Assembly (NCBI GenBank): GCA_002286715.1
Contig: NSJX01000010.1
Coordinates: 126,656-190,655, forward strand
Origin: Dentipellis sp. KUC8613
Lineage: Eukaryota > Basidiomycota > Agaricomycetes > Russulales > Hericiaceae
Direction: 5' to 3'
Length of the DNA: 64,000 nt
The notes below the pieces were generated by a model. It ran no database searches, was not told the origin of the DNA, and saw only the letters and a list, made by a program, of their open reading frames with translations. A program made the translations under genes and the position numbers. Shown in pieces: positions 21,235-41,368 of the stretch. Every line of letters begins with the position of its first letter. The first letter of the stretch is position 1.

Positions 21235-24109
21235 GCGGCGTGCTCGGTGTGCGGTGGTGTGGTGTCTTGATGATTCCCCCCAGCTACCCACCTGTTCTCG
21301 TCGTTTGTTGTGTACCACGCTAGCCAGGCTTGATGCCCGATTTCCGATTCCCCATCTCCCGCCGCCTGCATTGCATCGCATCTACCACCCTGTAATACTA
21401 GCCCCCGCTCCCGCTCGCATTTCCCGCCTTTTATCGCAGCAGTATATCGTTTACCAGCACCCCCCGCACCCGCACCCGCACTTGCATTCACCTGCACGCA
21501 TGCATGCATTTTGTGTACATTCTTAGCTTCCTAATCGCAACTCGGTTACCTCCCTCCATCATGCTACCCGTTACTCGATTGTTTACGCGCTGTGAGCTAC
21601 GATTTTGTTTTTTTCGCTTCTGCTTCTGCATTCGTTGTTGGCGTGCGAATGCGAATGCGAATGCTATACCTTTTTGATTGATTTTGCGCGTGTGTGGGTG
21701 TGTTGTGTGGGCCGAAAAATCGCTGGAGGTAAGTAAGTACGTATACGCGTTGACACGATCATGCGATCGGCTGGGGGATAGCTGGCGCCGTGTGATGGGC
21801 GCCGCGCGCGGACCTAAGGTATATAGTTCATCATGTGTCCGCGAGGCCTAGCGTACTTGGTAAGTCCAAGTTCATGTCACTGCGCAGCCCTGCGCGGTTT
21901 GTGCGCGACCCAGAGATGATAGATCCTGATTCTCGTTCGACTTCAGTTTCATAACCGCACGCGTACGTATACGTATAGAGTGCCCCTTATCCGGCCTGAC
22001 TTCGACTTCTTCAGCTGGCTTTAATTGCGGTTGCGGGCTTTCCGCTTCTGGCGCGCTCGGGCTGCAAACTATGGACTGAGGCTCAAGAGGGGGTGCGCTT
22101 GGATTCGGAGGATCACAATCACAACTTCAGCTGCTGGTGCGTGTCATTCTATATCTGAACATCATGCTTTAGCTCTGCTCTCGCGGGCGAGTTAAGGTGC
22201 AAGTCGCAGGATTTCCGTGATCAACTAATGATCAGTCGACTCTTCCCTACAATCCGCCCTTCCTCCCTTCCCCTCCTTCTCCCAATTCAGCTCGATCCAG
22301 TCAACATCGCCGTCCCGCCCAATATGTCCCATCCCGCGCGCAGCGAGTGGCATGTGAATGGAAGCACGAGCACGAGCACGAGGCGCCGTGCGTGGGTATG
22401 GGCTGTCAGATACGCGAGCGCTGGGACGGGCACGGGGACGGAACTTGATTCAGAAGAATTTTCAGTGGCGCTGGACTCGGAGACGTGGATGTGGATTGGG
22501 TGAGGTTGTTGGGGGTTCTTCGGGCGCGCGCACGGGGACGGGGTCGGAGCTTGGGGGTTGTGCTGGTGCTTCGACGGGGCGGAGCTCGTACGTACACTTC
22601 GATGAACAGAGCGCGTGCGCTCAGGTGTCGTGGTGTTGCGAGGATTCGAGGTGAGTGCCATCGACAGCCGGATCTGACGCGGCGGCGTCTTAATTGGATT
22701 GGGTTGGAATTGGGAGGTTCGGGTGAGTGCGCATGTTCGACTTGACCGCATACCCATACCCTCGTACTCTCCACCAGCAGGTAACTTATTCTATCACTGG
22801 CCCATGTCAGCATTCCGCGCCTGCTCATCGCAGGAAACGGCGGGATCTCTCTCACACCGCAGGGTACGTGGTCGAGTATGAGCTTGAGTGCACACGTGCT
22901 ATCATATCGTACCGTATGGGGTCGCGCCCGATTTGGATTTGGGTGCGTAGCTATAGCAGGATGCTCCCAGCTCCCAGCCGCGAGCGCTGCGTTGGCCTTA
23001 TCTGTGCTCTCACCAGTGGCAGCCCCCTCCCCGCTCGCGCGCATATACAAAGCTATGAATACGGTGAGTCCTATGCAGCGCGCCCGTGCTCCCATCTCCT
23101 CTCCGAGTCGTCTCATCTTGCCATATCCAATTCCCGACGTCATCCCGACAAAATCGCATTGTATATGCGCCCGGAAATCTCACTCTCATTCGCCTACCAG
23201 CCCTTGGAACTTCCGCAACCATCCATCTCATTCGCATTGCCACTTCCACACTAACCAAGTATCCAAACACCAACTCCCACTTCCAACCTCGCAAGCGCAC
23301 ACGTACTAACCAATATGGTACGAGCTGCAGCTGTATCTATATCCAGCGCCGTCAGCCTGAGTGCACATGTGCTATAGCTATATCCGTCCCATCATCTATC
23401 TCGTGCCAGCCGCTTCGGAGTTCCCTGCTCCCATAGCCACTACTAGCACTTGCCGCCTGCGTCATCGGGCTATCTCGCTTCGTTATCAAGACACCAGGGG
23501 AAGGGGCCGTGGACCGTGTCGCTGGTGCTGTGATCACTGCTCTCCGCGGTTATTGTGCTATTGTGTCCGGCGAACGTGCGACGGAACGGGGACGGAGATG
23601 AGAGACGGAATTGGGATGGGAGATGGCGGAGTATGTATGATATATGAATGAGTACTAACCAACCCTCATGTCTCACCGTCATAATATCTCACTAAAACAT
23701 CAACTTAGACTCAGACTCAGCCGGACGCGCACGCGGTGGACTGGTAAACAACTGATATTCAACAACCACCAAACATAAAACATGAAGCGCAGAATGCTTA
23801 ATAACGAATAATGATAGCATGCGCGTGCGTACCGTACATATCGTACACCTTCGTAAATGTGAACTTGGACGGACGGACGGGCGGGCGGGCGGGCGGGGGA
23901 GCGGGAGGGTAGACCTGGCGCCGCTGCCTGCCCACCCCCTCGGGGGGCGGAGGTATCCAAGACGACCCGACCGAGATCGACACGTGAAGCAAGAAGCAAG
24001 AACCAAAAACCAAGACCACCACAGATACTCATACTAACCTTGAATCCCCTTCCCTCCCCTCTCCCCCCTCCCTTCCCTGTCTTCAACCTACGCCTCAACA
24101 CTCACCAAC
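21235..24109. other. Intergenic with simple repeats, no gene recognised
   Basis: About 2.9 kb between two convergent genes. Open frames on both strands look random. Local repeats include GAGCAC units near 22370, a GGAC/GGGC tract at 23867-23899 and a 22-bp tandem at 24087-24130. Confidence 0.5.
23867..23899. repeat. GGAC/GGGC tetranucleotide tract
   Basis: Three GGAC units followed by four GGGC units and a G run. Confidence 0.8.
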
Positions 24110-24130
24110 CTACGCCTCAACACCCACCAA
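24087..24130. repeat. 22-bp tandem duplication across a stop codon
   Basis: Two adjacent 22-bp copies (24087-24108 and 24109-24130) differing at one base. The duplication covers the last codons and stop of the minus-strand gene ending at 24110. Confidence 0.8.
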
Positions 24131-26200
24131 CCTCGCCACATACGGCGCCTTCGGGGGCGGGGGCACGCGCAGCTCACGCAAATGGCGCGGCAGCGCGCGT
24201 TCCCTCCTCCACCCCTGCCCCTGCCCTGCGGTAGACGCAGGGCCTCCCCCCGCTCCTGCTCCCGCACCGGCTCTGAAGCCAGAGTCAAAGCCAGAATTGG
24301 AGCCGGGGTTGGAGATGAAGCCGGAGCCAGAGCCAGACCCGTAATTCGGGTGCGTGTACGAGTTGAAGTTCGCGTACGGCTTCGCGTGCACGACGCCCGC
24401 GCGCGCCGCGCCTGGGCCGGTGCGGCCGGGGATGGGCGCGCGGGCGCGTGTGGTGGGAGGTGCGTGTGGGGTGGAGTGGGAGGGTGGGGGTGCGCGGGAG
24501 GGGGGTGCTGGGCGCGAGCCTCCGGTAGGAGTGGGGCGCGAGGTGACGGGTGCGGTTGGGCGCGAGGTGGTGTGTGTGGTCGAGCGCGAAGGGGTGGGTG
24601 CGGTTGAGCGCGAGGTGATAGGTGCGGTTGAGCGCGAGGTGATAGGTGCGGTTGAGCGCAGGCCTGCAGGTGTCGCTGGGCGTGAGCCGCCCAGCGGCGA
24701 TGAGCGTAGTTTTCCTCCGGGGGTAGCAGCACGCGATACTCCAGGCGCATTCGGACGCAATGCTTCAGGCGTAGCCGGACACGATCCCTCCAATCCCGCC
24801 GCCGCGTCCACAGACTCACCCACATCCCCAACAGGCACGGGCACAGACGCGGCCTCGACGACGCGCCGCAGCGCCGCGGCGTTCACCGCGCTCATGTGGA
24901 ACCACGGGGAGAGCCCCCACTGCTCGGCGTTGCCGAATGTGCGCGGGGGCACGCGCGGGAGGGCGCTGCGCGGGGGGTAGTCTGCGAGAGGATGTGAGTG
25001 GAATTCGGGGGATGGTAAGAGCAGAGGGGGGCACGTACCGGGATGTCTGGCTCTCGCCGTAGGCTTGCGAATCTGGGCTTGGGGCGCGCCAGATCCAAGG
25101 GTAGACGCAGTGGGAGCTGTGGCGGCCGCAGGTGCGGTCACGTGGACAGGCGGCGCAAGCGCAGGCGTTGCAGGAACAGGCGCAACCGCGTCGGGGACGG
25201 CCAGCAGCTGCGACGGGTCCGCAAGCGTGACGGTGAGCACGCGCGTGAGCGCGCCGTAGAGCTCGAGCAGCGGGCGCACGTCGAGCGCGCGGTACGCGTG
25301 CTGCACGCCCGGCGCGTGCGCGTACGTGCTGGTGCTGGTGCCGTCTCCGCTTCCTTCGGGCTCCTTCTCTTCACCACCGCCACCGCCCTCGTTCGCGTTC
25401 TTATTGCTGCTGGATCGAGTCCTGTCTCCAGCGCCATCGCCAGCCGCCGCCCACGGCACTGACCAGCGATGCCAGCAATCCCACGCCGAGCGCCTCGTCA
25501 CTTCGCCACCCTGGCCTTCCGCTTTCCCACTCTGGCCATACCCCTGCACACCTGCACCCACACCCTCTACACCTACACCTCCCCGGATAGAATCATTCAC
25601 CGCATCCGCGACGCGCTCCCAGCTGAACGCGCCCGGCCCCTCGCGCGCACAGACGCACACGGCAGAGACGAGGTGGAGGTACTCGGCGAGCGCCCAGGGC
25701 GTGCGCGCGAGGTGCGCATGGGGGTCGTCTGGCGGGGGTGGGGGCGCGGGTATGGGTATGGGTGCTGAGGATGAGGACGAGGGGGGTGCGGAAGTGGCTG
25801 CAGATGGAGCGGATGAGGGCTCGGGCTCGGGCGAAGACGGAGAACTAGATGAGGAGGACATGGTCGACTTGGGCGCGGCGTAGACGGGCACGACGGGGAT
25901 ATCGACGAGCTCGGCCGCGGGGGAGTGCTGGAACGCGGGCGTCGCGTAGAAGCTGGCGCGTGCGGAATGCGAGAGCGGCGCGGGACTGCACGCGGACGGG
26001 GCGCTGGATGCGAAGGACCAGCCTGTGGCGGCGGTGTCGGGCGGGCCGGGAGTGTAGACTGCGGACGCGGAGGTGGGCGTGAATGCGAATGTGGAGGATG
26101 AGGGGGTGGGGGTGGGCGCGGTGGTGGAGCGGTAGTACGCGCTGCTGCTGTTGGCAGGAATGCGGGAAGATGACGCGTCAGCAGGGGCTCGGGGCTGCAT
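24110..26200 (-). CDS. Low-complexity protein with a Myb/SANT-like segment
   Basis: Read from the ATG at 26200 (MQPRAPADASSS); the frame upstream has no ATG. As one exon it is 696 aa. A 57-nt segment at 25038-24982 has intron signals (gtacgt...ctcgcag) and is a multiple of three, so splicing would give 677 aa joining RHP to DYPPRS. The first 160 residues are Ser/Pro/Ala-rich. Then comes TPWALAEYLHLVSAV...FSWERVADAVNDS, followed after a glycine-rich insert by RRSAWDCWHRW. This tryptophan spacing resembles one Myb-like DNA-binding repeat with a long insertion. A short conserved-looking block (FGNAEQWGLSPWFHM) follows, then a Pro/Thr/Ser-rich tail with RSTAPITS-type tandem repeats. A transcription-related role is possible but not shown. 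Confidence 0.6.
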   Translation of the reverse strand: MQPRAPADASSSRIPANSSSAYYRSTTAPTPTPSSSTFAFTPTSASAVYTPGPPDTAATGWSFASSAPSACSPAPLSHSARASFYATPAFQHSPAAELVDIPVVPVYAAPKSTMSSSSSSPSSPEPEPSSAPSAATSAPPSSSSSAPIPIPAPPPPPDDPHAHLARTPWALAEYLHLVSAVCVCAREGPGAFSWERVADAVNDSIRGGVGVEGVGAGVQGYGQSGKAEGQGGEVTRRSAWDCWHRWSVPWAAAGDGAGDRTRSSSNKNANEGGGGGEEKEPEGSGDGTSTSTYAHAPGVQHAYRALDVRPLLELYGALTRVLTVTLADPSQLLAVPDAVAPVPATPALAPPVHVTAPAAATAPTASTLGSGAPQAQIRKPTARARHPGTCPPLLLPSPEFHSHPLADYPPRSALPRVPPRTFGNAEQWGLSPWFHMSAVNAAALRRVVEAASVPVPVGDVGESVDAAAGLEGSCPATPEALRPNAPGVSRAATPGGKLRSSPLGGSRPATPAGLRSTAPITSRSTAPITSRSTAPTPSRSTTHTTSRPTAPVTSRPTPTGGSRPAPPSRAPPPSHSTPHAPPTTRARAPIPGRTGPGAARAGVVHAKPYANFNSYTHPNYGSGSGSGFISNPGSNSGFDSGFRAGAGAGAGGGPASTAGQGQGWRRERALPRHLRELRVPPPPKAPYVARLVGVEA

Positions 26201-27790
26201 TTTATAGGGAAGGAGACAAGGAGACAAAGGGAAGGAAAGGCAAGAAGGAAAGAGGGAGGGTACGGAGAAAGGTGACGCACTGCAAGGCTAAAGGCGGAGG
26301 GCGTTTTTTATGGCGCACCTTTGCGGTGGGCGGGATGGTGCGCCATTCGTCTGCGGCGGTGCCTCTGGTGCGGCGGGAGGCGAATGGGTCGATCGCGCTG
26401 TGGCTTTGCGAGTGGGGGTCCATGGCATGCGGGGTGCGGTGCCAGCACGAGCACGCGAACGAAGAGGGCGAAGGGGAGCGTGCGGGCGGATGGGGGCGCT
26501 GCCACTGCCACTGTCTGTGCGGTTATAACCTACGCGAACACAATACGAAGAGAAAGGCGATGGAGAAGAAAAGAAGGTGCGCCCGGAGGCAAAGGCGAAG
26601 GCCAAGTCAAGACGGGTGCGACGAAGGGGTCTGCACGCTAACAACGAAGCACGGAGATAGAGACAAAGACAAAGACAGGCGGACGGCACGGGTCCTGGGA
26701 GAAGACGAAAGGGAGCAGAGACGAGGGCGCACGGACATGGGGCAAAGAAGATGGGGCTTTGAGAGGGGGATTATGAAGGAGACTTGTTTATTGTCTTTGG
26801 CTAGGGCGGTCAGATTGGGAACGAGCCTCGAGGCGCGCCATCAGCTCACGCGCAGACTCACGCGTCCCTCGCACGGTACCGTGACAACAGCCCTCCTAAT
26901 TGTCTTCCACCCCCTCCCTTAATGAATCCGACTTCCTTGATCCCGCTATCTCCAGCATCTTTGCGCCCGTCGGTCTGATACCCATCGCGCAACAACGGGT
27001 CAAAATGAGTCATTTCTGACGGGGTAATAGGCAGCTTCATGCACAGAATCTGATACAGTGGAATCTCTCATAATGCATAAGATTTTGCGACAGTTCTATT
27101 TAACTAGTTCATCCGCACCCGAAGCAATTGCTTCACACACAACAGTGGTAGATGCGGGCAGCTCCCTTGGCTTGTTATCGATCCTTGTAGGAGCAATCTG
27201 AACACTCATGCATGGTAGAGATGCCGATGAAGGGTTATGCATTATGAGTGATTCCACTGTATCACAGTGCCCGGACACAATATAAGTTACGCCTACGTCG
27301 GTTCCTAGCTTAGCGTTTGCGTGGAACTTGCAGGATGATTCGGCATGAAAGTGCCAAATTTCGGCTCGTTCGTCCTGGATAGCAGGTAAGTTCTGTACAA
27401 TTAGACGCTCAAGACTGTTTTCGTAGGCGCATTACTTGATATTCCATATTGTACGCCTGTCTGCGTCCTCCCGAAATTCCAACAGACTCCCTGTTTCGGT
27501 AAGTGCGCTACGCAGTACCAGAATTGTTGTCCATGAAGCCTTCTTTGGATAGCACCTAGGGATCATGCCGACACTTTCTCACAGTGACCTTCCATCTCTT
27601 TCTCAACGAGAGGTCCCGGTCAACGTCAGACCGCGCTGCATTTGGAGGCCACCTGAGCTTCATAGCTTGTCACAGCTCCTTGTTACCCTGAATCTTCCAC
27701 CCGTTCTGCTTTGGGGCGGAACCGAGCGCATCTTGGGTACAACTACCGACCTCGTTTGTCTGGCGCTTTCTCCGATTCGCACTATCTGGT
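26201..27790. other. Intergenic containing a MITE-like element
   Basis: About 1.6 kb between the divergent Myb-like gene and helicase copy 1. It should contain both promoters. Apart from the inverted-repeat element at 27056-27259 nothing specific was recognised. Confidence 0.5.
27056..27259. mobile_element. MITE-like element with 25-bp terminal inverted repeats
   Basis: Inverted repeats at 27056-27080 and 27235-27259 match at 24 of 25 positions (outer end CAGTGGAATC). They are flanked on both sides by TA, at 27054-27055 and 27260-27261. The 204-bp interior has no coding potential. TIRs beginning CAGT and a TA target duplication are typical of Tc1/mariner-pogo transposons, so this looks like a non-autonomous derivative. 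The flanking TGA and TCA extend the palindrome slightly. Confidence 0.7.
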
Positions 27791-30754
<2,964 letters not shown>

Positions 30755-31643
30755 AATCTGCCCATGCCTATAGATGAGGCTACGTAGGGAAACGCTGAGG
30801 CAATAGGAGGGAAATGCTTGTAATTTGCGCGATTTGCAAGCTGGCGAGGGAGTATACTTTTAGATGGTCCGTTCACTAGGGCGAGTGCTTTTACTTCACT
30901 GGTTTCCGTACGTGTCCACTTTCTCCTTTTTTTGCATGTACTGTAGGCCCCAATGGCTGCGCTGGCGCATTATAAATTCCTTGACAAAGAGGGAGCATAC
31001 CTTCATGTTACGTTCCGAGGCTTTGGCGCAGGTCACGCCTGGGTCTTGTGACGTTGCTACCGGAGATCTCGGAGAGGCCGCTTTTATTTCTTCTTCTACA
31101 TTCGCCTTTTCAAGTTGAGCTTGGATTTCGAGCCTTGCGATGTCTGGTTTGAACTTCACGAATAGCGTCTCCCCTCGCGTTTGGAGACAAGGTCAGGATA
31201 GCTTCAGGTACACCTCAATCGCGGACTAGCGTGTTGGCCTGTCATGACCAGGCTTCAGAATCTGCGCATAGTTCGCCAGCGCTGCAATGAACGGAGTCTC
31301 TGAATAGTGCGTCCATTATCCTGCTTGAAAGAGAGCTCACTGGATCTGGTAAGTCCACTGCGCAACTAGTGAAACTTCTCGTCCGGGACAGCGCTCAAAC
31401 TTTAGCTGACAGTTTCCCACCGTAGTCGTCTGTTGCTCCTTCCGATGATAGACCTGCATCAGAGCCCGCAGCACTTGGAGCTTACTAGGTCTTATGGCCT
31501 GATACCGCATCTCTTCGTCGCTGCGGACGTCCCGCTTGTCTTACTTCCAGGCGAAGGTGATCGTTGCGAACTGTCCGTTCTGTCATCTTCTGTCTAGCTC
31601 TGGGAACAATAAATCCAAGCTTTCGCCCTTAATACCACCAATC
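30755..31643. other. Intergenic between helicase copies 1 and 2
   Basis: About 0.9 kb. A minus-strand frame at roughly 30896-31180 reads FVKFKPDIARLEIQAQLEKANVEEEI and then low-complexity residues. It could be a small fragment of an unknown gene, but no start or family was found. Confidence 0.4.
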
Positions 31644-34421
<2,778 letters not shown>

Positions 34422-35211
34422 CGATTACAGAGCCTCTTATTCCCAGCCACCTGTTCTGATTCGCGATGTCTGGTTTGTCGGAACTCGAGTCTTTCTCCGA
34501 AACACGTGCTGGAGTTTTACAACATCTCGGATGTCCTTCAGATGAAGTCGTGTCGAGCTTTGTTCTCCATCGGTACGGAATGAGTCAGCGGAAAGGCATC
34601 ACCTGGTCTGACCTTTATAGGTCTCCCAACACGTAACATAGGGGAACAGGTGAGGAGTTTTCGCATGCTTTAAGTTGACAGCGAAGCCTCTGGCGGGAAC
34701 TCCTTCATCCCGATTCCTCAAGCGGCTAGTGACGTGTATGTGGCCTTGTGGCCACGTCGTGCGAGGTGAGCGCGTGAAACCGAAGCTGCTTTTGTCAGAT
34801 TCACATGAGTTCCAACTAATGACCACGCCCAGTATTCGCAGATCGTGCCCCCCCCCCCCTCAGGGCCTGACGCTCTGCACTGCGCGGCACTACAATGTCC
34901 ATTCGGTAGGAACGTTTCAATAGCCGTTTCTGTAGCCAAGTCTCAGGTCGCATGTGTCCGTCAGAGAGAGCCCGGCGCCAGTTTTCACGAGACAATTCTC
35001 ATGGACTCCGAAATTCGTAAGATACCCATTGTACTGATGTCAGGCTGTAGTGATCCAGATATCCTCAGAAGTGTTAAGGTACCATTGCAAAGACCCACTG
35101 TGTGTCCGTGTGGATACTTCGGTCGCCAAAACTGTAAGCTCATATAAACACGCTGACCGTATCGCAAGACGACGTTGCCTTCATTCCTTGAGTACTCAAC
35201 AGCGCCAAGTC
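34422..35211. other. Intergenic between helicase copy 2 and the dehydrogenase
   Basis: About 0.8 kb with no gene recognised; it contains a run of 12 C at 34848-34859 and presumably the promoter of the dehydrogenase. Confidence 0.45.
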
Positions 35212-36214
35212 ATGTCTTATTCAGCAAACCTCTTCGACTCAACCGGTCGTGTTGCGCTGATTACAGGAGGTGCAACAGGGCTTGGATTTTGGATGGCTGA
35301 GGCATGGGTAAAGAACGGTGGTAAAGGCACGGGACTATTTCCCAGCTTCTGATATGAAGATAGGCTGACTTCTTGTCTGCAGTTTACATCACAGGTCGTC
35401 GCGAGCAGAAACTTCAAGAAGCCGTGGCAAACCTCAACCAAATCACCGCAGATCACGCGTTCTAGTACGTAGCCCCTTCCTCTTGCCAATACGTCTATTC
35501 ACCATTCTGTCTACGACAGCATTGTCGCCGACGTCGCCACGCAGGATGGCATCGACAAACTCGCACGTGAATATTTCTCTCGAGAAGCCTCTCTTGACGT
35601 GCTCGTAAACAACGCGGGTACGACCGAGCACGACGTGCCGAAGCCGGGTGCCCCTCTTGCGGCCTTTGACCAGGGTGCGTGGGTGAGGCAGCTGACCCTC
35701 CATGGCTGGAGTCCGGCTGCGGTGACGAGCGCGCTTGCGCCTCTACTCATCGAGGCGGCAAAGAAAGGCGAGGGGCGAGGAAACGTCGTCAATATTAGCA
35801 GTATAGCTGAGGATATGTGGCGGGCAGCCTCGATGATGACTGGTATATTTTTTCTCGCGAGTGATAAACAATTTGAGGTCTGAAAATCTGACTACCGTTA
35901 TCCTTTTAGCATACTCTGCCAGCAAAGCTGCCGAGGGAGCGCTCACAAAGATTCTCGCGAACAAACTTGTCGCACATGGCGTTCGTGTCAACACGATCAA
36001 GCCTGGAACGTTCCCGTCCGAGCTGAATGTCATCACGAATCCGAATTCAACAAGTGCTCGTGCGGCGAGCATTGTCCCAATGAAGCGGAACGGCGGGGCG
36101 GATGATCTGGCCGGCGCGTTCTTGTATTTTGCGACTAAAGCGGGTGCGTATGTTACAGGTCAGAGCCTTGCCGTCGATGGGGGTTATGGAATGGTTTTCA
36201 ACGGGCCTGCATGA
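35212..36214 (+). CDS. Short-chain dehydrogenase/reductase (classical SDR)
   Basis: Predicted 272 aa from four exons: 35212-35320, 35383-35464, 35520-35842, 35910-36214. NAD(P)-dependent oxidoreductase with a Rossmann fold. Seen in sequence: the cofactor motif TGGATGLG near residue 19, the NNAG motif, the catalytic serine region NISSI, the active-site YSASK created across the last splice junction, and the C-terminal GQSLAVDGGYG typical of 3-oxoacyl-reductase or gluconate-dehydrogenase-like SDRs. No targeting signal is evident. The substrate cannot be predicted. It sits between helicase copies 2 and 3 on the same strand, so it either was inserted into the array or was caught between duplicated units. 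Confidence 0.9.
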
Positions 36215-36713
36215 GCCTGGACGTGGAGTAAATGGCAATGCTGGCTTCCACTTATTTTAGGGTGCCAGTTATTCCTACTTAATTTTTTTCGTAGCCAGCG
36301 GATATTTGGATCTATAGAACCTGTTACAACGAGTAAAAATTTGAGATCGCGAAGTCGCCTACAAGGCGTGGTCGTCGCGCAGCGGCAGGCTTTTGCTCTA
36401 CATAAGTTAACGAGACCTTACAAGAGCGGAAGACGCAGTTGTCTAATTCAGACCCTCGATTTCACTGGATGTCGGGTCCATCGATAGTTGGTTGAACACT
36501 GACGCTGAAGTACTGAAATACTGAAGGAGATCGACGACCTCTGTGACGGTCTCTGGGCGTGACTGTCTCTTTTTGGTGCAAGTCACAGAGTCACGCCTTT
36601 GCCGGACGGCGAAAGTCGAGTCGGAGAGATTACCCACTCTCGTTTCTTTCTCTTCACTCGCCTTTCGAGGCTCGGGATCACGACCCTACATTTCACGACT
36701 CCCTTTACCCGTC
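36215..36713. other. Intergenic upstream of helicase copy 3
   Basis: About 500 bp, no gene recognised; expected promoter region of copy 3. Confidence 0.4.
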
Positions 36714-39569
<2,856 letters not shown>

Positions 39570-39852
39570 TATGCTTTCGTCCTGCTTCGATATTTAAGCC
39601 AGCTCTGTAGCCAGTCAAGTCAAGCATGGCTCGGGCTATATTATTATACGCATCCTCGATGCTCTCGACCATCGAGCGCTGTTTTTCTAGATTACTTAGT
39701 TTATTTTGTGGGCGGGTTGAATAATCGTGATTGCATATATACTGTTCATTGGGGTCGAAATTTTGCTGTCCTGCCCCTACTGGCGACAGTGAGGTACCTC
39801 TCGTTCTACGGTCATTTACTATTCAGCTGTCGACATACAATGCTGCTCTAGA

Positions 39853-41368
39853 TTACGACCCAGAGGTACAGTTGAATCCAGAAGGCTGCACGAGGTTACT
39901 GCAGTTGTAAACAGGCGTAGACGCGTTCGTGGTAACGTCGATCCCAGTGAGCGCGATGCCAGGGCACGGCACTGCTCCGCTGCACTGGAACTGCGCGACG
40001 TACTCGTTCGCGACGCTCCCGCGGACGGGGCCCCAGCTGACGTTGGAGATCTGGAAGTGCGAGCTGTCGCATTGTCCCGTCGCGCCGATGTAGGATGTAC
40101 ATTGCGAGATGGCGGCGACGGATTGGGTGAGGTTGGACACGGTGAAGTCGGAGAACGCTGTGATATAGGTGTCAGGATAGGATTGAGTCGTGCCAGGCGT
40201 AAATGGGGCTTACTGAGGTTGTTCACGTAGCCAGTGCCGCCGCCTCCACCTTGAGAGAGAACAAATTGAGGTCAACGCGCAAAAGGGAGGAGGTGCACGT
40301 GCATACCGTTTGGAGGATAGCCTTGCTGTATCCCAGTCCATGTCTTGACGTAGGCAGCATATTGACTTCCTATGCAGGTGACATTCTGCGCTGTGACGTT
40401 CGCGACGAACTCGTACTGGCCTAGGTATTGACCGATGGAGCCGATGGCGATGCCGTTGCCGCGGTAGAAGGTCGCGTTTTGGATGAGCACGTTCGACGTG
40501 TTGGCTTTGAGGGAGATCTGGTCGTCCCCATTCGTCACGCTCCAGTTCCGGATGGTGATGTTGTCTGAGTAGAATGTGTCGAGGCCGTCTGTGTTGATGG
40601 TTGATGCCTTCCGGAGTGAAGATAACGAATGTTGGAGATGGGGGAGATGAAGGAAGGGGGAGGCACGTACGTTATTCTCGGAGGTGCTGTTTATGTATAT
40701 GTTGTCCAAGACGATGTTCCGTGAATATTGGATGGCCATGGTCCAGAACTGGCTCTGCACAAAGCGTAAGCCTTCGAAGACGGAGTCCGTCGTGTTTCGG
40801 AGAACGAGGTTGATCGGTCGACCGTGAACATCTGAGACTCCGTGCGAGAGCTCGTACCTGCGTTTTCCCATCGGTTTATCTTCCATTCAGACTGACGACA
40901 ATGCTCACCATGGCTGCCCATTCCCATTGAACGTGCCGTATCCATGCCCGTTCCATTTGATTCCTGAGCCGGATACTATCCACGCTACAGTCTGATTTTG
41001 GTAGCCCAACGGCACGCTGTGGTTTCGCCAGTACGGCAGATCCGTTCCCCACTGTTTCTCGACGTTAACATTCCGAAGCATGAATGAAATAGGACACGTA
41101 CCAGCAAGGTGCCCTTCAAATCAACCGTGACGTTGTGCAAGTTCGTAGTCTCCATAACACGCTCTATATGATATGTCTTGTTGAGGAACACCACGGACGC
41201 GTCTCTGCTGCATTGGTGGAATGCGGACACTATTGCGGGGGAGTCATCGCCTCCGTCCGGGGATGGGATGACTGTGCAGATATTGCCATGCTTGCGCACT
41301 GTGCCAGGCCAAGCCCATGCAGGCTGAATGAGTAAAAGAGACAGGAAAGAGACGACCGAATTTTTCAT
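39853..41368 (-). CDS. Secreted glycoside hydrolase family 28, exo-polygalacturonase-like
   Basis: Predicted 412 aa from six exons: 41368-41102, 41051-40909, 40857-40671, 40607-40307, 40249-40214, 40157-39853. Cleaves pectic polygalacturonan outside the cell. The start at 41368 is chosen because it opens a signal peptide (MKNSVVSFLSLLLIQPAWA). GH28 motifs in order: NTDG across an intron junction, NGDDQISLKA with the paired catalytic aspartates, GNGIAIGSIGQY, and YVKTWTG. The usual GHG histidine is Asn and the usual RIK is YVK; both changes occur in exo-acting members, hence the call. Many N-x-S/T sites suggest N-glycosylation. The C-terminal exon has paired cysteines. Exon 5 is only 36 nt. 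Confidence 0.88.

Noticed and set aside
20569..21381. 270-codon minus-strand frame opposite the gene at 20479
   Set aside because: It mirrors the strong GC3 codon bias of the plus-strand gene and shows only Gly/Val/Ala/Arg-rich composition.
22406..23143. 245-codon minus-strand frame in the 21-24 kb spacer
   Set aside because: No family, no start context, no exon structure, and comparable frames exist on the other strand.
26201..26227. Upstream extension of the Myb-like protein
   Set aside because: The added codons begin with TTG; the first ATG is at 26200.
26083..26922. 279-codon plus-strand frame overlapping the Myb-like gene
   Set aside because: Basic, repetitive composition without domains, partly antisense to a better-supported gene.
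30896..31180. Possible small minus-strand gene between helicase copies 1 and 2
   Set aside because: Partly charged and plausible sequence, but there is no supported start, splice partner or family.
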